From an uncultured Flavobacteriia bacterium (GTDB lineage Bacteria; Bacteroidota; Bacteroidia; Flavobacteriales_D; Crocinitomicaceae), in the NCBI GenBank assembly GCA_903928365.1, contig CAIYQV010000009.1, positions 1 through 10,133 of the forward strand: 10,133 bases of DNA, written 5' to 3'. The position numbers and the translations under genes were made by a program. Positions 1-5,922 of the stretch are shown piece after piece; position 1 is the first letter of the stretch; each line of letters opens with the position of its first letter. A model generated the notes under the pieces. The model did no database searches and was not told the origin of the DNA. It saw only the letters and a list, made by a program, of their open reading frames with translations.

Positions 1-453
1 CTGCTCTTCGATCTTGTCTTTAACGGCTTTAATCGATTGCGTTAAAATGAACATGTCGGGGGTGACATTCTTTCCAAGCCATTGCCAGGAATCCTGCTCA
101 TCTTCGATGGCCTGAGCCATATGGTAAAGGATATCGAAGTTATGTGCTTTCAACCAGTTTTGCGCCTGCTCGTTTCCTTCAGCTCCGTTGATCATTGCTA
201 AGAGATGAGGATATCCATTCTCCATGAGCCAGTTTCGTGCTTCTTCCTTGAGTTCAATGGCATAGGTGGCCATTGCCAGCTCTTCAAATCCATTGTCCTT
301 AAGCCAAAGGCGTAATTCCTGATTACCTTCAATGGCTTTTGCCCAAGCCAGAATGATCTTAGCAGGGTAGTTGATCGACTTGATATTGACCTTTTCAGGC
401 AGAACAATTGACTTTACGTCACTTCTTTTTTTGCGTTTGAACGGATTTCTCAT
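1..453 (-). CDS. Hypothetical protein made of 25-residue tandem repeats (3' end outside window)
   Basis: An open frame runs from an ATG at 453 to the left edge with no stop, giving 151 visible residues; the C-terminus is missing. I do not recognise the family. The N-terminus is strongly basic (MRNPFKRKKR) with no signal peptide or membrane segment, so it is probably cytoplasmic. From about residue 50 the protein is a tandem repeat with an exact 25-residue period: Trp-Leu pairs begin at residues 50, 75, 100 and 125, as WLKDNGF, WLMENGY, WLKAHNF and WLGKNVT. A more diverged unit precedes them at about 25-49. Each unit looks like two short amphipathic helices, so a small helical-repeat scaffold is plausible (inference). 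The ATG lies 5 bases after the stop of the SpmA/SpmB-like gene, so the two are probably co-transcribed. The coding call is strong because the repeat is kept in frame; function is unknown. Confidence 0.85.
   Translation of the reverse strand, partial: MRNPFKRKKRSDVKSIVLPEKVNIKSINYPAKIILAWAKAIEGNQELRLWLKDNGFEELAMATYAIELKEEARNWLMENGYPHLLAMINGAEGNEQAQNWLKAHNFDILYHMAQAIEDEQDSWQWLGKNVTPDMFILTQSIKAVKDKIEEQ
7..306 (-). repeat. Four in-frame 75-bp (25-residue) coding repeats
   Basis: Four consecutive units occupy 232-306, 157-231, 82-156 and 7-81, each starting with Trp-Leu codons on the minus strand. The protein pattern is roughly W-L-x-x-[NH]-[GN]-[FY], then a hydrophobic helix, then an Ala-Ile/Glu-rich helix and an acidic/Gln turn. 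The DNA of the units has diverged, so this is an old protein-level repeat rather than a recent duplication. A degenerate unit may precede at 307-381, and more may follow past the left edge. Confidence 0.8.
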
Positions 454-458
454 GGGAA

Positions 459-1898
459 TTAAAAAAACCAGAGTGCAACTCCAATTGCTGTAACAACGCA
501 CACCAGATCCACAAGTAACATCGTTCCTAAGGTGTAGCGTGTGTTTTTAATGTTCACTGCTCCGAAATAAACAGCGATCACATAAAAGGTGGTTTCAGCA
601 CTGCACTGGAAAATGCAGCTCAATCTGGCAGTCAATGAATCAACTCCGTACGTATTCATGGCATCGATCATGAATCCACGTGAACCACCGGAACTGAAGG
701 GGCGCAACATCGCTACTGGCAATGAATCGGTGATCTCTTTACTGGCCCCCATGTAATAGAATCCTTGTGAGATCCAGGAACTGATTACTTCAAATAATCC
801 GCTATTACGGAAAACAGAGATAGCGACCAGCATCCCCAGTACATAAGGGAAAATAGTAACTCCGGTCTGCATACCATTCTTGGCACCGCTTACAAATGAA
901 TCAAACACGGTGGTATCCTTTTCTCTGAATTTCTTTTCATGAAGAAACGCAAATATGAGGGTGAACGAAATGATTCCGATCAAGAGTAATCCGGAAAAAT
1001 TTCCTGTGAAATAATTCTTACCGATCAAGTCAAGGCTTGAAACATAGAACAACAATCCTATAATAGCAGCTACGACAGAAAAGATGGCAAGTAATAAGGT
1101 GGCACTTTTGAAATTGATCCGTTGGCGAATTCCAACAATGATCAGCGCTGCGATCGTTCCAATAAAGGAAGTGATGATGCATGGCAACATGACATCAGCC
1201 GGATTGGCAGCATCCTGTGCAGCGCGGTATCCAATGATGGAGGTTGGTATAAGTGTTAAACCTGCGGCATGCAGGCACATGAACATGATTTGCGCATCAC
1301 TTGCTTTGTCCTTGTCCGGATTGATCTCTTGCAAGCTTTGCATGGCTTTTAGACCAAATGGTGTAGCAGCCGAATCCAATCCGAGGAAATTTGCGGAGAA
1401 ATTCAAGGTCATGTACGAAATGGATTCATGTCCTTTTGGTACGGAGGGAAATACTTTGACAAAAAGCGGACTAAGTCTGTTGGCCAACTTTTCAGTAGCA
1501 CCGGAATCGATCAGCAATTGCATGATGCCACAAAAGAATGCCAAATAGGCGAGTAGGGGTAAGATGATATCAAACAAACTGTTCTTGCAGGTTTGAAGTA
1601 ATCCATCTGATTTCTGCACACCACTAAACACTTGTATCACTTGATTTTTCATGACGTACGTCGTGTCCGGATCGTTATCATTCAGATTCATCACTAACGT
1701 TTGTTCTTCCGACACTTTCAGACTATCTCGCAATTTTGCAGGAAGTTGATGAACGTACTTTTCAGAGATAAGAACGGGGTCATCCTTTTTACCATTGAGG
1801 ATATAATCAATGTTGTAATGCTTGTTCAGAAAAAGCCCTGCCGCAATGAAAAGCAGCGAACTAATGAATATGATCAGCCAGAATCTACTTAATACCAT
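459..1898 (-). CDS. Fused SpmA/SpmB-like nucleoside-recognition (Gate) domain membrane protein
   Basis: This 479-residue polytopic membrane protein has two Gate-type halves. The first (about 105-260) carries an SpmA-like signature, NFSANFLGLDSAATPFGLKAM at about 166-186 in two adjoining blocks, followed by LTLIPTSIIGYR. The second (about 334-479) is SpmB-like: SGAKNGMQ, IFPYVLGMLVAISVFR, MLRPFSSGGSRG, then QCSAETTFYVIAVYFG and a last membrane helix. An extra N-terminal helix (about 7-24) is followed by a hydrophilic stretch of roughly 80 residues (28-105) that may sit outside the membrane. In Bacillus, SpmA and SpmB are separate proteins affecting spore-core dehydration; fused homologues occur in non-sporulating Bacteroidota, where the substrate is not established. 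Transport or gating of a small solute is only inferred from the family. The ATG at 1898 is the longest start and leads directly into the first helix. The gene is 98 bases downstream of the YciO-type gene and 5 bases upstream of the repeat protein. Confidence 0.9.
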   Translation of the reverse strand: MVLSRFWLIIFISSLLFIAAGLFLNKHYNIDYILNGKKDDPVLISEKYVHQLPAKLRDSLKVSEEQTLVMNLNDNDPDTTYVMKNQVIQVFSGVQKSDGLLQTCKNSLFDIILPLLAYLAFFCGIMQLLIDSGATEKLANRLSPLFVKVFPSVPKGHESISYMTLNFSANFLGLDSAATPFGLKAMQSLQEINPDKDKASDAQIMFMCLHAAGLTLIPTSIIGYRAAQDAANPADVMLPCIITSFIGTIAALIIVGIRQRINFKSATLLLAIFSVVAAIIGLLFYVSSLDLIGKNYFTGNFSGLLLIGIISFTLIFAFLHEKKFREKDTTVFDSFVSGAKNGMQTGVTIFPYVLGMLVAISVFRNSGLFEVISSWISQGFYYMGASKEITDSLPVAMLRPFSSGGSRGFMIDAMNTYGVDSLTARLSCIFQCSAETTFYVIAVYFGAVNIKNTRYTLGTMLLVDLVCVVTAIGVALWFF

Positions 1899-1929
1899 GA
1901 AGCTAAGTTCACGAATAATCGAATGACGT

Positions 1930-1959
1930 TAGAGGTACTATACCATAAACTATTAACAA
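1930..1959 (-). promoter_or_regulatory. Weak candidate Bacteroidota-type promoter for the SpmA/SpmB-like gene
   Basis: On the minus strand a TTG (1957-1959) is followed after 19 bases by TACCTCTA (1930-1937), a two-mismatch relative of the Bacteroidota -7 element TAnnTTTG at the usual spacing from a -33 TTG. Initiation would fall roughly 25 bases before the ATG at 1898. The match is poor, and the gene may simply be read through from the upstream operon. Confidence 0.2.
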
Positions 1960-1996
1960 GGAAACCTTGAATACGAAAAGTTGCTTAAAATTATGA

Positions 1997-2611
1997 TCAG
2001 ATCAATTCCCCGATTCCTTGTCGAATGATCTCAGGTGCACCAGTTGTGCAGTCAACGATGGTCGAACCTTCCAACTGTCCATAGCCACCATCAATGATCA
2101 AATCCACCGTGTCTTCGTGTTTTTCATAGATCGTATACGGATCGGCAAAATACTCCTGGATGTGATCGTCCTCATTGTGAAGTGAGGTCACAGCAATAGG
2201 GTTCCCTAAAGCTTTAGCCAGTTCCAGTGTGATCTGGTTGTCAGGGATTCGGATTCCGATTTCCTTTTTATTGGAATCGAATAATTTCGGAACTTCATTC
2301 GAAGCTGCAAGGATAAAGGTGAAAGGACCAGGAAGGTTTTGTTTCAATAATTTAAAAACGGAACGGTCCAATTGTTTGACATATGATGATAAATCACTCA
2401 GGTCAGGACATATGATAGAGAAATTCGCTTTGCCAAGTTTTACATCTTTTATCCGTGCCATTTCCTGCAACCCTTTTTTACTGTAAAGGTCGCAACCCAT
2501 GGCGTAAACAGTGTCTGTCGGGAAGATGATCACACCTCCTTTGCGCATTATTTCAACAGCTTGTTCGATCAGCCGCTGATCAATATTAAAGGGGTTGATT
2601 TCAATTAACAT
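1997..2611 (-). CDS. YciO-type protein of the Sua5/YciO/YrdC family
   Basis: This 204-residue single-domain YrdC-fold protein has no C-terminal Sua5 domain. Visible family motifs are FPTDTVYAMGCD (30-41), the basic region RIKDVKLGK (53-61), NFSIIC (63-68), PGPFTFIL (94-101), IGIRIPDN (118-125), an AVTSLHN block (140-146) and STIVDCTTG (183-191). Family members bind ATP and RNA; TsaC/Sua5 make threonylcarbamoyl-AMP for the t6A37 modification of tRNA. The opening (QRLIEQAVEIMRKGGVIIFPTD), the NF-S-I-I-C arrangement, the VDLIIDGGY block and the length (about 206 in E. coli) all resemble E. coli YciO more than TsaC, as I recall that sequence. The exact reaction is therefore uncertain, and another gene may serve as the main TsaC. 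The ATG at 2611 is 8 bases after the lipoprotein stop, so the gene looks like the last of the mutL operon. Confidence 0.93.
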   Translation of the reverse strand: MLIEINPFNIDQRLIEQAVEIMRKGGVIIFPTDTVYAMGCDLYSKKGLQEMARIKDVKLGKANFSIICPDLSDLSSYVKQLDRSVFKLLKQNLPGPFTFILAASNEVPKLFDSNKKEIGIRIPDNQITLELAKALGNPIAVTSLHNEDDHIQEYFADPYTIYEKHEDTVDLIIDGGYGQLEGSTIVDCTTGAPEIIRQGIGELI

Positions 2612-2619
2612 GATGGAAA

Positions 2620-3069
2620 TTAGCGTTTAAAAAACCAAGTCCGGCTCCTTTGATCATCATTGATTACCAATTGTTCGCCATTGATCTTTTTTATTTCAAA
2701 AGACTCGACAATAAGCGAATCCCCTTCAAAATGGTCCAGTTTTAACACCTGATCTTTCCAGGTATACTGACCTTTGTAGCGGTCTTGAATAGCGGGTATT
2801 CCTTCTTGCTGCATTTTTTTGTCAGTGACCAGGTCTGCAAGAATGAAATAGGAATTCTTATCGAATGTTAATTGAGGAACCGTAGGGCGACCCTCCCAAA
2901 TAACATTTTTACCTTTCGAGTGCAGCTCTTTGGTTAAAGTCCAGGTGCCATTTAGAAGCGCTAGCGTGTCGGTATCAGCAGCATTAGACGAGCTCTTATT
3001 CTTGCCATCACCTCCAGTGCAGGAAGCCAAAATGAGGCACAAAAAGGAAAAGGTCAATAAACTTTTCAT
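2620..3069 (-). CDS. Small lipoprotein, lipocalin-like hypothetical
   Basis: With the start at 3069 the product has 149 residues. It begins with a textbook lipoprotein signal: MKS, a hydrophobic stretch, and the lipobox LASC with Cys at residue 17, followed by a Gly/Asp/Ser/Lys-rich linker. It should be exported and lipid-anchored. The mature part opens with LLNGTWTLTKEL, a G-x-W pattern seen in lipocalin-like beta-barrel domains of Bacteroidota lipoproteins, and continues as predicted beta strands to WFFKR. No enzyme motif is visible and the function is unknown. An in-frame ATG at 3090 has AT-rich sequence before it and also keeps the signal (Cys at residue 24), so it is a real alternative. 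A still longer frame from 3135 overlaps the upstream gene and puts 22 extra residues before the signal, so I reject it. The gap from the EEP gene stop is 35 bases. Confidence 0.8.
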   Translation of the reverse strand: MKSLLTFSFLCLILASCTGGDGKNKSSSNAADTDTLALLNGTWTLTKELHSKGKNVIWEGRPTVPQLTFDKNSYFILADLVTDKKMQQEGIPAIQDRYKGQYTWKDQVLKLDHFEGDSLIVESFEIKKINGEQLVINDDQRSRTWFFKR

Positions 3070-3104
3070 AGATAGCTGATGTTGTTTCATTAAAATTAAG
3101 CTAT

Positions 3105-4241
3105 TTAATTCAATGTATCTCTGAAGATACTGCATGAAATGGCTCGGTGATCACTGTATGCTTCTTCTTGAATACGAAATCTTGCAGCCTTTAACCCTTC
3201 CGAATAGAAGATGTAATCTATGCGCCCTGCCGGAACCTTGCCGACGTACGTAGATCCAATTCCAAAACATGTATTGCGGTAAGCATCCTTCAAAAGACTA
3301 TTAAATTGGTTGTAAGTGTAGGAAAGTGGAGTGTCATTGAAATCACCGCAGACAATGGCAGGGTAAGGACACGTAGCCACGTGCTCAGCAACTTTTCGCG
3401 CTTGTTCGGCACGTTTAGGATAGGCCAGTCGTAATTTATCAATGAGTAATCTGACCGTCGAAGGAGAATCTTCACTTGAAATTTTTTCCTTATCAAACAC
3501 TGAATAATCCTCTTGTTTTAATTTAATCGATTGTAAATGAACGTTGTATATTCGAAATGTATCTTGTCCTTTTACAATGTCCACATAAATGCAGTAATTA
3601 AAATCGTTTTCACTTTGTGTATCAAACATGATATCACCTTTGGAAATGACAGGATATTTGGAGAGAATAGCTACTCCGAAATTCTGTCTACCTCTTAATT
3701 TGTGTGCATAACGTTCGTGATACTCTTTAAAACCGACAATCCCAATTAAGGTGTCACGAGTAGAAAAGGATGTTGGTCTGTCTTGATGATAGAATTCCTG
3801 AAAACAAGCCACATCGGGATTCACCTCTTGAATGTACCTGAAAATAGCGTTGCGGTTGTTCTTGCGCTCGGTTTCTTCGAAGGTGTAGAGTCCAAATAGT
3901 CGAACATTGTAACTCATTACCTTCAAACATTCTTCTTCCACAGGTGTGTTTTCAGGATCTGAACCTGTCGCTATCATTCTAAAATGGAGTTTGCCACCTA
4001 TCAAAAGAATAATTCCAACGAGTATGGCCCATTTGGATCGCATAAGACCCCATAGCAGAAGAAAGATGAGTGAGAATAGCAGTATGACAGGGTAGGCTAA
4101 TCCAAAGAAAGGAATAATCTTCAGGGTGTTCGGATGAACAAATGGTGCTAGATATGCAAAGAGGAGTCCGCCCATACATATGAGTGTGGCCACCTTGAAA
4201 AAGGTTGAGAACCGAACTATTTTCTTGAGGATATCACCCAT
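3105..4241 (-). CDS. Membrane-anchored endonuclease/exonuclease/phosphatase (EEP) family protein
   Basis: This 378-residue protein has two parts. The N-terminus (about 1-90) carries three predicted membrane helices near 15-34, 45-65 and 70-85. The rest is an EEP-fold hydrolase domain (about 105-375). All the expected metal and catalytic motifs are present: SYNVR (Asn112), CFQEF (Glu149), YNVHLQS (His235), CGDFNDTP (Asp300, Asn302), GRIDYIF (Asp342) and YSDHRAI (Asp364-His365). The enzyme is therefore probably an active Mg-dependent phosphodiesterase or phosphatase. Members act on nucleic acids, inositol phosphates or sphingolipids, and the sequence does not say which. The topology (odd number of helices) could place the catalytic domain outside the cytoplasm, which would argue against a DNA-repair role despite mutL upstream. 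The ATG at 4241 overlaps the end of rhomboid 2 by 8 bases, suggesting translational coupling. Confidence 0.93.
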   Translation of the reverse strand: MGDILKKIVRFSTFFKVATLICMGGLLFAYLAPFVHPNTLKIIPFFGLAYPVILLFSLIFLLLWGLMRSKWAILVGIILLIGGKLHFRMIATGSDPENTPVEEECLKVMSYNVRLFGLYTFEETERKNNRNAIFRYIQEVNPDVACFQEFYHQDRPTSFSTRDTLIGIVGFKEYHERYAHKLRGRQNFGVAILSKYPVISKGDIMFDTQSENDFNYCIYVDIVKGQDTFRIYNVHLQSIKLKQEDYSVFDKEKISSEDSPSTVRLLIDKLRLAYPKRAEQARKVAEHVATCPYPAIVCGDFNDTPLSYTYNQFNSLLKDAYRNTCFGIGSTYVGKVPAGRIDYIFYSEGLKAARFRIQEEAYSDHRAISCSIFRDTLN

Positions 4242-5163
4242 TTTTACTTTGGTCGAACAAGAATGCCTTTTCCGCTTTCGTTAATGAATCGTAACCTGAT
4301 TTAGCGATTTTATCCAGAATGGCGTCTGTTTTTTCCTGTCGCTTTTTCTTATCCTGATTGTATTCTTCGTCGGATTTAAAACCTGGACCACGACTAGCGC
4401 CTCCTTTTTTTACTTTCAGTTTTGAACCACCTCCAAATAGGCGCTTGAAGAAAGAAGTAATCGTATTCATAAGTGAACTAGAAAAGGTGATAATGTTGTT
4501 TTTTGAATGTAGACTCTGCACAGACAACGCTCCGAGTATGGCACCTCCTAAATGGGCAAAATGAGCAATTCCGTCAGCCATACCAAGCGAAAAAAGATCA
4601 CTTAAAATAAAAAAGGCAGCCAGTACAATAAGAGGAACGGGAAGAATTCCAAATAAATGCACTTTCAACTGCGGGCGGTAAAAAGCAAGTGCCGTAAATA
4701 TGGCCATGATGGATCCTGAAGCACCAACTACCACCGTTGATTGTTGTTGCATGACAGGGGAGACAAAATGTGCCAACACTTCAAAAAGTCCTCCAAACAA
4801 GCCTCCTACGATGTATGTATACATCATTCTGTTACGGTCAAAGAGCTGTTCAAACAGCTGTCCGGAGAAGTAAAGAAAGAGCATATTCATCGCGATATGC
4901 CAAAAGGAAAAATGGGCAAAAATACTTGTGACCAGACCCCATGGATGGGTAACGAATCCCTCGATGTCTGGATGTAGTGCAAATATTTCCCGAAGTCCAG
5001 CCATCACAACCAACTCATTCAGAGGACCTGAAAGTCGTGCAAAAACTTCAATGATTCCCAGAACCAGAAATACAGCCACATTGATCATGATCAGCCGCAT
5101 GGTGGCTCCACCATTGCGGAACTGGTATTTCAGGTCATCAATAAATGTTCGTTCAGCGTACAT
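4234..5163 (-). CDS. Rhomboid family intramembrane serine protease 2, with long C-terminal tail
   Basis: Counting from the ATG at 5163 the product has 309 residues. The rhomboid core spans about 20-218 with six or so membrane helices. It shows the HFSFWHIAMN motif (His89, Asn93 of the oxyanion site), the nucleophile in VGASGS (Ser149) and the partner His204 in HFAHLGGAILG, so it should be an active protease cutting membrane substrates. A soluble tail (about 225-309) is rich in Gly, Ser and Lys and ends in a conserved-looking helical block, ILDKIAKSGYDSLTKAEKAF, which I recall from many Bacteroidota rhomboids (DUF6576-like). A TTG at 5169 would add two residues, but the ATG at 5163 forms a TAATG with the stop of rhomboid 1, the usual coupling arrangement, so I chose it. 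Substrate unknown; the neighbouring rhomboid suggests a paired role. Confidence 0.93.
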   Translation of the reverse strand: MYAERTFIDDLKYQFRNGGATMRLIMINVAVFLVLGIIEVFARLSGPLNELVVMAGLREIFALHPDIEGFVTHPWGLVTSIFAHFSFWHIAMNMLFLYFSGQLFEQLFDRNRMMYTYIVGGLFGGLFEVLAHFVSPVMQQQSTVVVGASGSIMAIFTALAFYRPQLKVHLFGILPVPLIVLAAFFILSDLFSLGMADGIAHFAHLGGAILGALSVQSLHSKNNIITFSSSLMNTITSFFKRLFGGGSKLKVKKGGASRGPGFKSDEEYNQDKKKRQEKTDAILDKIAKSGYDSLTKAEKAFLFDQSKNG

Positions 5164-5921
5164 TACCAAAAATTTTGTCGGTCTGTTCGTCTCCAGATCA
5201 AAACGAGAACTATTCCTACAATAGCCCCCCCAACATGCGCCAAGTGGGCTACATGGTCGTTCACGGCATACAAGCTACTGTAAATTTCAAAAATCAGATA
5301 TGCTCCAATAAGGTATTTGGCTTTAACCGGAATCGGCGGGAATAGTAACATTAACTCTGTGTTTGGAAATAAGACCGCAAATCCGGCCATAATTCCAAAT
5401 AAGGCTCCGGATGCTCCGGCCATAGTACTCACTGAAAGATCATAATAGCGCTGAAGAACAACATGTTCATCCTCAGTTTGATACATGATCTGGTCAACGA
5501 ATCCTTCTTTGATCTTGTGATTTATCACATTGACATCGATGCCAAGTTGAGACATATGCGTTTTGAGTTCGAATATCTCCCACATTCCAATGCTGTTGTA
5601 CAACAAAAAGGCTCCAAGTCCGGAAGCAAAGTAAAAGATAAAGAAACGTTTTGGTCCCCAAAGGCGTTCCAGATGAGCTCCAAACATAATCAGGATCAAC
5701 ATGTTGAACAGGATATGTGTGAAGTCCTGTAAACTGTGCATGAACATATAAGTAATCACCTGAAAAGGCTGGAATAATGGTGAATTCAGATAGTGCGTCC
5801 CCAGTATCGAATATACATCAATCCCTTTGCTTGAAAAAACGAGCGCAGCGAGGTATGTTAGTACATTCAGAATGAGGAGATTCTTGGTAACTTGCGGTAA
5901 ATGATTCAAAAATGAGAACAT
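5163..5921 (-). CDS. Rhomboid family intramembrane serine protease 1
   Basis: This 252-residue rhomboid has about six membrane helices. The catalytic features are complete: FMHSLQDFTHILFN (His69, Asn73), AGASGALFG (Ser171) and AHLAHVGGAIVG (His229). GxSG and AHxGG are the standard dyad contexts, so activity is expected. Between the third and fourth helices lies a hydrophilic insertion of about 50 residues (roughly 114-163), containing charged stretches such as HKIKEGFVDQ and TEDEHVV. Rhomboid 2 lacks an insertion of this size. The insertion could gate the active site or bind a partner (inference). The ATG at 5921 comes one base after the mutL stop codon, and its stop overlaps the start of rhomboid 2 by one base, so the three genes are very probably co-transcribed and coupled. 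Confidence 0.94.
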   Translation of the reverse strand: MFSFLNHLPQVTKNLLILNVLTYLAALVFSSKGIDVYSILGTHYLNSPLFQPFQVITYMFMHSLQDFTHILFNMLILIMFGAHLERLWGPKRFFIFYFASGLGAFLLYNSIGMWEIFELKTHMSQLGIDVNVINHKIKEGFVDQIMYQTEDEHVVLQRYYDLSVSTMAGASGALFGIMAGFAVLFPNTELMLLFPPIPVKAKYLIGAYLIFEIYSSLYAVNDHVAHLAHVGGAIVGIVLVLIWRRTDRQNFW

Positions 5922-5922
5922 A

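Noticed and set aside
198..407. Minus-strand 69-codon frame near the left edge
   Set aside because: It overlaps the 25-residue repeat protein in another frame of the same strand; the repeat frame has regular protein structure and this one does not.
1084..1548. Plus-strand open frame of 154 codons
   Set aside because: It lies wholly opposite the SpmA/SpmB-like gene, has no recognisable domain, and its length follows from the codon use of the real gene.
1957..1969. CAAGG-AAA-CCTTG hairpin as a terminator after the YciO-type gene
   Set aside because: The stem is only 5 bases and is not followed by a clear run of U on the minus strand, so it is too weak to call.
3070..3135. Upstream extension of the lipoprotein to a start at 3135
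   Set aside because: It would overlap the EEP gene and bury the lipoprotein signal 22 residues inside the chain. Starts at 3069 or 3090 keep a proper signal.
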